Assembly: GCA_013824055.1 (NCBI GenBank)
Contig: PNNE01000047.1
Coordinates: 1 to 11,820, forward strand
Direction: 5' to 3'
Length of the DNA stretch: 11,820 bases
Source: Rhodobacter sp.
Lineage (GTDB): Bacteria; Pseudomonadota; Alphaproteobacteria; Rhodobacterales; Rhodobacteraceae
Shown here piece by piece: positions 1-6,419 of this stretch. Each line of letters opens with the position of its first letter. Position 1 is the stretch's first letter. Made by a program: the position numbers and the translations under genes. The notes under the pieces were generated by a model that did no database searches, was not told where the DNA came from, and saw only the letters and a program-made list of their open reading frames with translations.

Positions 1-1
1 A

Positions 2-169
2 ATCGTCCCCTGCGGCATCCGCAACCACGGGGTGACCAGCCTGGTCGACCTGGGCCTGCCGGTGACGATGGCCGACCTCGACGCAGCACTGATGGCCACC
101 TTCCCGCGCCGCTTCCAGGGCAGTTGCGCGGTCGCAGATGTCGCACAGTGGCAAGATGCTATTGCATAG
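2..169 (+). CDS. lipB: Octanoyltransferase LipB, C-terminal fragment
   Basis: The window opens inside this gene; 55 codons remain before the TAG at 167-169. LipB moves the octanoyl group from octanoyl-ACP to the lipoyl domains of 2-oxoacid dehydrogenases and GcvH, the first step of lipoate synthesis in the cytoplasm. What is seen is the conserved end of the catalytic domain: residues reading PCGIRNHGVTSLVDLG. In LipB proteins the Cys of this P-C-G-I segment belongs to the catalytic Cys/Lys pair, and the G-V-T-S-L run follows it. The tail after it is short and variable, as is usual in the family. The 5' part lies outside the window, so its start and operon cannot be judged. The next gene begins 68 nt downstream on the same strand. 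Confidence 0.88.
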   Translation: MVPCGIRNHGVTSLVDLGLPVTMADLDAALMATFPRRFQGSCAVADVAQWQDAIA

Positions 170-182
170 CAGCCGCGCCAGA

Positions 183-203
183 CCCCATCTTCTGCGCATG
201 GGG
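183..203 (+). repeat. Short inverted repeat between lipB and the cytochrome c gene
   Basis: CCCCAT (183-188) and ATGGGG (198-203) can form a 6-bp hairpin with a 9-nt loop. No T-tract follows, so it is at best a weak transcript end for lipB. It could equally be chance in this GC-rich gap, in which I see no clear promoter. Confidence 0.25.
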
Positions 204-237
204 CCGCCCCCGGCGCTCCGAGACACATGAGGACACC

Positions 238-648
238 ATGACGAAGTTCATCCTTCTTGGCCTGACCGTCGCCGCCCTGGCAGCGCCTGCACATGCAGGT
301 GACCCGGTGGCCGGCGAGGAGGCGTTCAAGAAGTGCAAGGCCTGCCACTCGGTCGTGGCCCCCGACGGAACCGAGTTCCAGAGGGGCGGCCGCACCGGCC
401 CGAACCTTTACGGGATCATCGGCAAGGGCGTGGCCTCTGACCCGGACTTTTCCTACGGCGATTCGCTCGCCGCGCTGGGGGCAACCGGCGCCGTCTGGGA
501 CGAGGCAAGCCTGGCCGCCTTTACCGCGAACCCGATCGAATACCTGAGAACCGCGCTTGGCGATCCGGCGGCAAAGTCGCGGATGTCGTTCAAGCTGGCC
601 GCCGGCAGCGAGGATGTGGCGGCCTACCTGGCGTCGGTCGCGCAGTAA
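238..648 (+). CDS. cycA: Periplasmic c-type cytochrome (c550/c2 family)
   Basis: A 136-aa monohaem class I cytochrome c, likely a soluble periplasmic carrier between the bc1 complex and terminal oxidases. Residues 1-20 form a Sec signal peptide ending AHA, with mature protein from Gly21. The haem site is C33-K-A-C36-H37. The sixth ligand is probably Met116 in S-R-M-S-F-K. The segments after the haem site (APDGTE, TGPNLYG) closely resemble Paracoccus denitrificans cytochrome c550 as I remember it. The ATG at 238 is chosen because GAGGA lies 4 nt upstream and the signal peptide starts there; the frame is open upstream to 124, but that extension is Arg/Cys-rich and would hide the signal peptide. 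A strong terminator follows 22 nt after the stop, so the gene is probably a separate unit from ctaD. The symbol is by analogy; an isocytochrome c2 name would also fit. Confidence 0.85.
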   Translation: MTKFILLGLTVAALAAPAHAGDPVAGEEAFKKCKACHSVVAPDGTEFQRGGRTGPNLYGIIGKGVASDPDFSYGDSLAALGATGAVWDEASLAAFTANPIEYLRTALGDPAAKSRMSFKLAAGSEDVAAYLASVAQ

Positions 649-670
649 GCTTGCCGCTTTCAAGGACAGG

Positions 671-710
671 ACAGGCGCGCCCCCTTTCGGGGGTGCGCCT
701 GTTGCTTTTC
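671..710 (+). terminator. Rho-independent terminator after the cytochrome c gene
   Basis: A 14-bp stem (671-684 with 689-702) containing one G-T wobble closes a TTTC tetraloop. It is followed by a short T-rich tail (TTGCTTTTC, 702-710). The hairpin starts 22 nt after the cytochrome stop codon and should separate its transcription from ctaD. Confidence 0.85.
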
Positions 711-746
711 GGGAAAGATTTCTGTGTGCTGCGGCAAAGTCATGCA

Positions 747-775
747 TTGCGACGCAAGCGCGGCGGGGCTAAAGA
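747..775 (+). promoter_or_regulatory. Putative sigma-70-type promoter of ctaD
   Basis: TTGCGA (747-752) and TAAAGA (770-775) are separated by exactly 17 nt, after the upstream terminator and before ctaD. A start near 782 would give a leader of about 70 nt. The -10 match is modest (3 of 6). Confidence 0.45.
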
Positions 776-851
776 CGTCAGTACGAGGGAACCGGGCGGG
801 CTGACAGGCTCGTGAACGGGCATACGGCAACGACCAAAGCGGAGGACGCCC

Positions 852-2534
852 ATGGCGGACGCAGCCATCCACGGCCATGACGAACACAAGCGACCCGGGT
901 TCTTCACCCGCTGGTTCATGTCGACCAACCACAAGGACATCGGAATCCTCTATCTCTTCGTCGGCGGTTTCGTCGGCCTGATCGCGGTCCTGTTCACCGT
1001 CTACATGCGGCTTGAACTGATGCATCCCGGCGTCCAGTACATGTGCCAGGAAGGTGCGCGCTTCGTGGCCGACGCCGCGGCGACCTGTACCCCGAACGGG
1101 CACCTGTGGAACGTGCTGATCACCTATCACGGCGTTCTGATGATGTTCTTCGTCGTCATCCCGGCGCTGTTCGGCGGTTTCGGCAACTACTTCATGCCGC
1201 TGCAGATCGGCGCGCCGGACATGGCCTTCCCGCGGATGAACAACCTGTCGTTCTGGCTTTATGTCGCCGGAACCTCGCTTGGCGTGGCCTCGATGCTGGC
1301 ACCGGGCGGCGGCGGCGATCTCGGCCCGGGCTTCGGCGGCGGCTGGGTGCTGTATCCGCCCCTGTCGACCACGGCCGAGGGCGGCTATGCGATGGACCTT
1401 GCGATCTTTGCGGTGCACCTGTCGGGTGCCTCGTCAATCCTTGGCGCAATCAACATCATCACCACCTTCCTGAACATGCGCGCCCCCGGCATGACGCTGC
1501 ACAAAGTGCCGCTGTTCGGCTGGTCGATCTTCATCACCGCCTGGCTGATCCTGCTGGCCTTGCCCGTGCTGGCCGGCGCGATCACCATGCTGCTGACCGA
1601 CCGCAACTTCGGCACCACCTTCTTCACCCCCTCGGGCGGTGGCGACCCGGTGCTCTATCAGCATATCCTGTGGTTCTTCGGCCATCCCGAGGTCTACATC
1701 ATCATCCTGCCCGCCTTCGGGATCATCTCCCAGGTCATCGCGACCTTTTCCCGCAAACCGATCTTCGGCTACCTGCCGATGGTCTATGCGATGGTCTCGA
1801 TCGGCGTGCTCGGCTTCGTCGTCTGGGCGCACCACATGTACACCGCCGGGATGTCGCTGACCCAGCAGTCCTACTTCATGCTGGCGACCATGGTCATCGC
1901 GGTGCCGACGGGCGTGAAGATCTTCTCGTGGATCGCGACGATCTGGGGCGGGTCGGTCTCGTTCGAGACGCCGATGCTCTGGGCCTTCGGCTTCCTGTTC
2001 CTGTTCACCGTCGGCGGCGTGACCGGGATCGTCCTGAGCCAGGCCCCGGTGGACCGGGCCTACCATGACACCTACTATGTCGTGGCCCACTTCCACTATG
2101 TGATGAGTCTGGGGGCCGTATTCGGGATCTTCGCCGGGATCTACTACTGGATCGGCAAGATGTCGGGGCGCCAGTACCCGGAATGGGCCGGCAAGCTGCA
2201 CTTCTGGGCGATGTTCATCGGCTCGAACCTGACCTTCTTCCCGCAGCACTTCCTGGGCCGCCAGGGCATGCCGCGCCGCTACATCGACTACCCCGAGGCC
2301 TTTGCCTACTGGAACTACATCTCGTCGATCGGTGCGTTCCTGTCCTTTGCGTCCTTCGTGTTCTTCATCGGCATCGTCTTCTACACCCTGATGTGGGGCC
2401 GTCGCGTGACCGAGAACAACTACTGGAACGAACACGCCGACACCCTGGAATGGACCCTGCCCTCGCCGCCGCCCGAGCATACGTTCGAGCAGCTGCCAAA
2501 GCAGTCCGACTGGGACAAGAGCCGCGCACATTGA
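852..2534 (+). CDS. ctaD: Cytochrome c oxidase subunit I (aa3 type)
   Basis: The catalytic haem-copper subunit, 560 aa: it reduces O2 to water with electrons from cytochrome c via CuA of subunit II, and pumps protons across the inner membrane. About twelve hydrophobic segments fill residues ~30-515. Ligands and channel residues are all present: His93 and His413 for haem a, His415 for haem a3, and His278, His327 and His328 for CuB. The Tyr282 cross-linked to His278 lies in HPEVY. Asp123 and Asn130 with Glu280 form the D-channel, and Lys356 the K-channel. The Cys-containing loop at residues ~56-82 is typical of Paracoccus and Rhodobacter enzymes. GGAGGA at 840-845 supports the ATG. Subunits II and III, haem O synthase and CtaG are not here, so this is a stand-alone subunit I gene, as known for Paracoccus and Rhodobacter. 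It could be the only copy or one of two paralogues. Confidence 0.98.
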   Translation: MADAAIHGHDEHKRPGFFTRWFMSTNHKDIGILYLFVGGFVGLIAVLFTVYMRLELMHPGVQYMCQEGARFVADAAATCTPNGHLWNVLITYHGVLMMFFVVIPALFGGFGNYFMPLQIGAPDMAFPRMNNLSFWLYVAGTSLGVASMLAPGGGGDLGPGFGGGWVLYPPLSTTAEGGYAMDLAIFAVHLSGASSILGAINIITTFLNMRAPGMTLHKVPLFGWSIFITAWLILLALPVLAGAITMLLTDRNFGTTFFTPSGGGDPVLYQHILWFFGHPEVYIIILPAFGIISQVIATFSRKPIFGYLPMVYAMVSIGVLGFVVWAHHMYTAGMSLTQQSYFMLATMVIAVPTGVKIFSWIATIWGGSVSFETPMLWAFGFLFLFTVGGVTGIVLSQAPVDRAYHDTYYVVAHFHYVMSLGAVFGIFAGIYYWIGKMSGRQYPEWAGKLHFWAMFIGSNLTFFPQHFLGRQGMPRRYIDYPEAFAYWNYISSIGAFLSFASFVFFIGIVFYTLMWGRRVTENNYWNEHADTLEWTLPSPPPEHTFEQLPKQSDWDKSRAH

Positions 2535-2550
2535 GCGCATGATCCGACCG

Positions 2551-2587
2551 AAGGCCCCGGGCTGCACCAGCGCCCGGGGCCTTTTCC
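2551..2587 (+). terminator. Rho-independent terminator after ctaD
   Basis: AAGGCCCCGGGC (2551-2562) pairs perfectly with 2572-2583 over 12 bp around a 9-nt loop and runs into TTTTCC. It lies 17 nt after the ctaD stop and ends about 20 nt before the next start codon. Confidence 0.88.
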
Positions 2588-2608
2588 TTTCCTGAAAGGC
2601 CATCCCCG

Positions 2609-3559
2609 ATGCGTGTCGTCGTCTTCCTTGCCCTGCTGATCGTCGTTGCGCTGGTGGGGTATGTCGGCATCACCGGCTATTTCCTGGCCCATGCGGCCGC
2701 GAGCCTGCTGAAGGTCGGGGCGATCTCGACCTTGCTTGCCACCGCCGAGCCGCCGACCGACCCGCTGGCGCTTGGCTACCGCGGCGATCCCAGGACCGCA
2801 CTTGGCCTGCCGTTCCGGACCGTCATCCTGGACATGCCGCTTGGCCCGACCGAGGCCTGGCTCGTCCCCGCCGCCGGACCCGAGGTTGGCCGCGCGATCT
2901 ATGTCCACGGCATCGCCGGCGCGCGCGAGGACGGCTACCGCGCCCTGTCGATCCTGCATGAGGCCGGCTGGGCTGTCCTGCTGATCACCTATCGCAACGA
3001 CCCCGGCGCCCCCGCCTCGCCCGAGGGGACCTACGGCTTTGGCCTGACCGAATGGCCCGACCTGGAAGCCGCCGTCACCCATCTGGCGCCGACCGATGCG
3101 GACGCCGGACTGCTGGTTGTCGCCGAATCGATGGGCGCTGCGATCCTGGGCCAGTTCCTTGCAAGAAGCCCGCTTGCACCCCGGGTGCAGGCCGTGGCGC
3201 TGGACAGCCCTGCCATCAGCTTCGGAGCCGTGATCGACCACATTGCCGCCCAGGGGGACAAGCTTGTGCCGGGCGTGGTCGCCGCCACCGCCAGGCAGAT
3301 CCTGCCCTTCAAGACCCCCCTGCCCCTGTCCGAAGCCGAGGTCGCCGCCCCCTTCCAGGCCTTCGCCGGGCCGCTTTTCATCGCGCACGGCAGCGCCGAC
3401 CGCATCGTGCCCATCGGACCCTCGCAAGCCCTGGCCACCAGCCGCAGCGCGCCGACCGTCACTCTGTGGACCGAGGCGGACCACCTGGGGTCCCATGCCC
3501 AGGACCCGGCCGCCTACCGGACCGCGTTCCAGGACTTCCTGGCGCGGATCGGCGGCTGA
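2609..3559 (+). CDS. Membrane-anchored alpha/beta hydrolase
   Basis: A 316-aa protein of the alpha/beta-hydrolase fold (serine hydrolase or esterase type); the substrate is unknown. Residues 3-25 form one hydrophobic helix without a clear cleavage site, so the enzyme is probably tethered to the inner membrane with its domain in the periplasm. Motifs in order: an oxyanion-hole HG at 100-101 (YVHGIAG), the nucleophile elbow A-E-S174-M-G, the acid Asp264 in HGSADRIVP, and the base His292 in EADHLGSH. The order and spacing match a complete triad, like membrane-anchored 'alpha/beta hydrolase' proteins related to the BEM46/YfhR type. GAAAGG (2594-2599) sits 9 nt before the ATG. The gene follows the ctaD terminator so closely that no separate promoter is visible; it may depend on read-through. 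Nothing ties it to the oxidase beyond position. Confidence 0.85.
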   Translation: MRVVVFLALLIVVALVGYVGITGYFLAHAAASLLKVGAISTLLATAEPPTDPLALGYRGDPRTALGLPFRTVILDMPLGPTEAWLVPAAGPEVGRAIYVHGIAGAREDGYRALSILHEAGWAVLLITYRNDPGAPASPEGTYGFGLTEWPDLEAAVTHLAPTDADAGLLVVAESMGAAILGQFLARSPLAPRVQAVALDSPAISFGAVIDHIAAQGDKLVPGVVAATARQILPFKTPLPLSEAEVAAPFQAFAGPLFIAHGSADRIVPIGPSQALATSRSAPTVTLWTEADHLGSHAQDPAAYRTAFQDFLARIGG

Positions 3560-3613
3560 AGCCGGTCGATCTCGACTGCCACCCGGGCCCGCAGGTCATC
3601 GCCTTTCGGTTCC

Positions 3614-3640
3614 CGATCCCCAGTCCGGTGCGCGGGATCG
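3614..3640 (+). repeat. Inverted repeat after the hydrolase gene
   Basis: CGATCCC (3614-3620) and GGGATCG (3634-3640) are perfect 7-bp arms around a 13-nt loop, 54 nt after the hydrolase stop. No T-tract follows. It could be a weak transcript end or an operator for the next gene. Confidence 0.3.
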
Positions 3641-3692
3641 CAAACCTTCCGTCCTGAGCCAAGCCGCCCCTTTCCTTCCGCCATCCGCCGAT

Positions 3693-3705
3693 TACTCTTG
3701 CCCCA
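3693..3705 (+). promoter_or_regulatory. Possible -10 element giving a leaderless DUF2244 mRNA
   Basis: TACTCT (3693-3698) lies so that transcription would begin at about 3705, the A of the ATG. There is no purine-rich ribosome-binding sequence before the ATG. The -35 region (around TTTCC, 3671-3675) is weak, so the promoter call is tentative. Confidence 0.25.
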
Positions 3706-4190
3706 TGCCCTATCAATGGCTTCCCCCCGAAGGCGGCGAGGACCGCCTGTGTCTCTGGCCGCACCGGTCGCTGACCCGGCGCGGCTTCGTCTGGTTCATC
3801 GGCGCGACCGCAACCCTGATCGCCGTGCCGCTGGTGGGCCTCCTGGGCACTCCGGTGCTCTGGGCGCTGCTTCCGTTCCTCTTGGGCGCGATCTGGGCGA
3901 TCTGGTTCGCGCTGCGCAAGAACGGCCGCGACCGCGAGGTCGTCGAGGACCTGCGGCTTGCACCAGACCGCATCACGCTGGTCCGCCACGGACCCAAGGG
4001 CCGTCGTCAGGACTGGGAGGCAAACCCCTACTGGGTCCGCGTCACGCTGCACGAAACCGGGGGTCCGGTGCCGAACTATCTGACGCTGAAGGGCGACGGG
4101 CGTGAGGTCGAGCTGGGGGCGTTCCTTTCGGAAGAGGAACGGATCGCGCTGAAGGACGACCTGGAAAGGCACCTCCACGCGCGGCGCTGA
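3705..4190 (+). CDS. DUF2244 family membrane protein
   Basis: A 161-aa inner-membrane protein of unknown function. It starts with a short polar segment (MPYQWLPPEGG), followed by two adjacent hydrophobic helices at about residues 27-43 and 45-65. A basic stretch (RKNGRDREVVEDLRL) and a soluble C-terminal domain with the W-x-x-N-PYWVRVTLHETGG segment follow. This order is what I recognise as the DUF2244/COG5488 family of alphaproteobacteria. The ATG at 3705 is chosen because it is the natural N-terminus of the family; the frame runs open far upstream, but only through the antisense-like shadow of the hydrolase gene. No Shine-Dalgarno sequence is visible. It ends 15 nt before the stop of the convergent gene on the other strand, with no terminator between them. 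Confidence 0.8.
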   Translation: MPYQWLPPEGGEDRLCLWPHRSLTRRGFVWFIGATATLIAVPLVGLLGTPVLWALLPFLLGAIWAIWFALRKNGRDREVVEDLRLAPDRITLVRHGPKGRRQDWEANPYWVRVTLHETGGPVPNYLTLKGDGREVELGAFLSEEERIALKDDLERHLHARR

Positions 4191-4205
4191 CAGAGCTGTC
4201 CCGGC

Positions 4206-4562
4206 CTACAACATCGGCAGGCAGCCGTATTCCTTTTCCAGATGCGCAGTGACCCACCGTCTCCAGCTGTCGCCCTTGCGCATCATGGTCAGGCCTGTCG
4301 CCAGCTCGGACCGACCAGCGTCTTCGCCTTCCGGGATGTCGCCCAGACCCTCCTCGCCAAGGCGGATCAGACTTGCCTCAAGCACCGCGTGCGCCTGTTC
4401 GGCCTGCTGTTCGGCGAACGTCCCATCCGGGCCGGGCAAGCAACGATACGCATAGGTTTCGCCCCAGGCCGTCGTGAATTCGACACGGGTCCGGTCGGCA
4501 TCCAGCATGGCAAGCATCTGCGCCAGATCGAAGCCGATGCCCAGAACGACACCCAGCCCCAT
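4206..4562 (-). CDS. Conserved-looking hypothetical protein (118 aa)
   Basis: I do not recognise this protein. It has a short hydrophobic N-terminus (residues 1-20) that could be a weak membrane anchor, then an acidic, probably helical middle (EQQAEQAHAVLEASLIRLGEE). It ends with a basic and aromatic tail (GDSWRRWVTAHLEKEYGCLPML). Its ATG comes 2 nt after the yqeY TAG (GGGGTAG overlaps that stop), so it is almost certainly translated with yqeY from one mRNA. The tight spacing, the typical codon use and the lack of a better frame on either strand support a real gene. It may be peculiar to Rhodobacteraceae. It converges on the DUF2244 gene. Confidence 0.7.
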   Translation of the reverse strand: MGLGVVLGIGFDLAQMLAMLDADRTRVEFTTAWGETYAYRCLPGPDGTFAEQQAEQAHAVLEASLIRLGEEGLGDIPEGEDAGRSELATGLTMMRKGDSWRRWVTAHLEKEYGCLPML

Positions 4563-4564
4563 CG

Positions 4565-5023
4565 CTACCCCAGCCGCGCCTTGACCAGCGCGCCGACGGC
4601 GCCGAAATCCATCTGCCCGGTATGGCGCGCCTTCAAGGCCGCCATCACCTTGCCCACATCGCGGATGCTGGTGGCCCCGGTCTCGGCCACTGCCGCATCG
4701 ACGGCTGCCGCGATCTCGGCCTGGTCCATCTGGCGCGGCAGGAATTCCTGGATCACGCCGATTTCGGCCAGTTCCTTTTCCGCCAGTTCCAGCCGCCCGC
4801 CCTCTTCGTAGGCGCGCGCCGATTCCTGGCGCTGTTTCACCATCTTGCCCATGATCTGCAGGATTTCCGGCTCACCGACCTCGCCTGCGTCCTGGTCGCC
4901 GCGCAGGGCGATCTCGCGGTCCTTGATGGCGGCGTTGATCAGACGCAGCGTCGAAAGCCGATCGGCCTCCTTGGCCTTCATGGCCTCTTTGAGGGCCGTC
5001 TGCAGACGGTCGCGCAAAAGCAT
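4565..5023 (-). CDS. yqeY: GatB/YqeY domain protein
   Basis: A 152-aa cytoplasmic protein of the GatB/YqeY family, related to the tail domain of the B subunit of Glu-tRNA(Gln)/Asp-tRNA(Asn) amidotransferase. The stand-alone form has an unclear role, possibly tRNA-linked. Seen: the N-terminal helix LRDRLQTALKEAMKAKE, the family run LSTLRLINAAIKDREI, the segment KMVKQRQESARAYEEGGR, EIGVIQEFLPRQM, and the C-terminal helical bundle with the KVMAALKARHTGQMDFG signature. Length and order fit the full family. The ATG at 5021-5023 has GGAAAG upstream; the frame stays open through the antisense of carA, but that extension is a shadow. It is divergent from carA with a 180-nt shared promoter region and is followed after 2 nt by the 118-aa gene. 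Confidence 0.93.
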   Translation of the reverse strand: MLLRDRLQTALKEAMKAKEADRLSTLRLINAAIKDREIALRGDQDAGEVGEPEILQIMGKMVKQRQESARAYEEGGRLELAEKELAEIGVIQEFLPRQMDQAEIAAAVDAAVAETGATSIRDVGKVMAALKARHTGQMDFGAVGALVKARLG

Positions 5024-5057
5024 GGTCGGACTTTCCGATAGTTTCCCCAGGAACGGG

Positions 5058-5086
5058 ACTCTACCCTGAACCGGCCCGAACCGCAA
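5058..5086 (-). promoter_or_regulatory. Putative promoter of yqeY
   Basis: On the minus strand TTGCGG (5086-5081) and TAGAGT (5063-5058, 4 of 6 to TATAAT) are separated by 17 nt. The start would lie near 5051, leaving a leader of about 28 nt with a GGAAAG ribosome-binding sequence. Confidence 0.5.
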
Positions 5087-5144
5087 CCGCAAGCGATTTG
5101 GCCAAATCATTGATTCTCTTGCAAAAACCTTTTCGCATCCGCCC

Positions 5145-5173
5145 TTGACCCTGCCGCCCCCGCCCCTTAGTTT
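5145..5173 (+). promoter_or_regulatory. Putative promoter of carA
   Basis: TTGACC (5145-5150, 5 of 6 to the -35 consensus) is followed 17 nt later by TAGTTT (5168-5173), in a CCTTAGTTT context familiar from alphaproteobacterial housekeeping promoters. The start would be near 5180, with a leader of about 24 nt. I see no attenuator or pyrimidine-sensing leader in so short a space. Confidence 0.6.
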
Positions 5174-5203
5174 CCGCGCAATTTGCCGATTGGGAGAGTC
5201 GCC

Positions 5204-6355
5204 ATGCCTGCGCCGCAGAAGCCTACCGCCTGCCTCGCACTTGCCGACGGCACCCTGTTTTACGGCCACGGCTTCGGTGCTGTCGGCGAGACGGTGGCGG
5301 AACTGGTCTTCAACACCGCGATGACCGGCTACCAGGAGATCATGACCGACCCCTCCTATGCCGGCCAGGTCGTGACCTTCACCTTCCCCCACATCGGCAA
5401 CACCGGCGTCACCCCCGAGGATGACGAAACGGGCACCCCGTCCGCCGCCGGCATGGTGGTCAAATGGGACCCGACCGAACCGTCCAACTGGCGCGCCACG
5501 GGCGAGCTGACCGATTGGCTGACCAGGATCGGCCGCATCGGCATCGGCGGGATCGACACCCGCCGCCTGACCCGGGCAATCCGCCAGCAGGGGGCGCCGC
5601 ACGTGACGCTGGCGCATGACCCCGAGGGCAAGTTCGACATCGAACGGCTGGTGGCCCGCGCCCGCGCCTGGAAGGGCCTTGTCGGTCTGGACCTTGCCAA
5701 GGATGTGACCTGCGCCCAATCCTACCGCTGGGACGAAAAACGCTGGGCCTGGCCCGAAGGCTACAGCCGCCGCGACGGCCCCGGCCTGCGCGTCGTCGCG
5801 ATCGACTATGGTGCGAAGCGCAACATCCTGCGCTGCCTGGCATCCGTTGGCTGCGAAGTCACCGTGCTGCCCGCCTCGGCCACTGCCGAGGATGTGCTGG
5901 CGCTGAACCCCGAAGGCGTGTTCCTCTCGAACGGCCCCGGCGACCCGGCCGCGACCGGCGCCTATGCCGTGCCGATGATCCAGGGCGTGCTGGCGCGCGA
6001 CCTGCCGCTGTTCGGGATCTGCCTCGGCCACCAGATGCTGGCCCTTGCGCTTGGGGCCAGGACCCGCAAGATGAACCACGGCCACCACGGCGCGAACCAT
6101 CCGGTGAAGGACCTGACGACCGGCAAGGTCGAGATCACTTCGATGAACCACGGCTTCACCGTGGACGCCGATACCCTGCCCAAGGGCGTGTCCGAGACCC
6201 ACGTCAGCCTTTTCGACGGCACCAACTGCGGCATCGCGGTCGACGGCAAGCCGGTCTATTCCGTCCAGTACCACCCCGAGGCCTCGCCCGGTCCCCAGGA
6301 CAGCTTCTATCTGTTCGAACGCTTCGCCCAGGCGATGCAGGCGCGTCGCGCCTGA
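5204..6355 (+). CDS. carA: Carbamoyl-phosphate synthase small (glutaminase) subunit
   Basis: Subunit of 383 aa that hydrolyses glutamine and passes ammonia to CarB for carbamoyl phosphate, feeding pyrimidine and arginine synthesis in the cytoplasm. The N-terminal CPSase_sm domain (about 1-145) shows GYQEIMTDPSYAGQ and FTFPHIGNTG; the C-terminal class I glutamine amidotransferase domain (about 190-380) shows the nucleophile Cys273 in GICLGHQ and His357/Glu359 in QYHPEASPGP. The triad is complete, so it should be active. ATG at 5204 is preferred over an upstream TTG at 5183, because GGGAGAG (5192-5198) lies 5 nt before the ATG and the putative transcription start is near 5180. CarB is not in the window, so the two subunits are not adjacent on this side. 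A CtrA-type site follows 6 nt after the stop and belongs to the next gene. Confidence 0.97.
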   Translation: MPAPQKPTACLALADGTLFYGHGFGAVGETVAELVFNTAMTGYQEIMTDPSYAGQVVTFTFPHIGNTGVTPEDDETGTPSAAGMVVKWDPTEPSNWRATGELTDWLTRIGRIGIGGIDTRRLTRAIRQQGAPHVTLAHDPEGKFDIERLVARARAWKGLVGLDLAKDVTCAQSYRWDEKRWAWPEGYSRRDGPGLRVVAIDYGAKRNILRCLASVGCEVTVLPASATAEDVLALNPEGVFLSNGPGDPAATGAYAVPMIQGVLARDLPLFGICLGHQMLALALGARTRKMNHGHHGANHPVKDLTTGKVEITSMNHGFTVDADTLPKGVSETHVSLFDGTNCGIAVDGKPVYSVQYHPEASPGPQDSFYLFERFAQAMQARRA

Positions 6356-6361
6356 ACCGGC

Positions 6362-6378
6362 GTTAACGGCCTGTTAAC
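6362..6378 (+). promoter_or_regulatory. CtrA-type binding site (TTAA-N7-TTAAC)
   Basis: Two copies of the palindrome GTTAAC are spaced by 5 nt. Read as half-sites this gives TTAA (6363-6366), 7 nt, then TTAAC (6374-6378), an exact match to the full CtrA consensus. It lies 41 nt before the glycosyltransferase start, where a CtrA-activated promoter would place it over the -35 region with a start around 6400. AT-only words of this kind are rare in DNA this GC-rich. Binding itself is inferred. Confidence 0.6.
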
Positions 6379-6419
6379 CCCCCGCGCGCATGCTGGCGTG
6401 TGAAAGCTGGGGAACAGGC

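Noticed and set aside
124..237. Longer N-terminus for the cytochrome c
   Set aside because: It overlaps the lipB end, is Arg/Cys-rich, and would bury the signal peptide that starts at 238 behind a good ribosome-binding sequence.
1434..2603. Long minus-strand open frame (389 aa) opposite ctaD
   Set aside because: It has low-complexity His/Arg/Asp/Gly/Gln-rich composition, as expected from reading a GC-rich gene backwards, no recognisable domain, and lies fully over a certain gene.
3243..3704. 154-residue N-terminal extension of the DUF2244 protein
   Set aside because: It is a Pro/Arg/Ser-rich out-of-frame reading of the hydrolase gene; the family starts at the MPYQW methionine.
4191..4205. 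Terminator between the convergent DUF2244 and 118-aa genes
   Set aside because: Fifteen nucleotides without a hairpin or T-tract; termination must be factor-dependent or the transcripts overlap.
5024..6274. Upstream extension of the yqeY frame across the antisense of carA, making a 569-aa fusion
   Set aside because: The YqeY family begins at MLLRDR (5023), with a ribosome-binding site and promoter just upstream. The extension is a GC-driven antisense shadow of carA.
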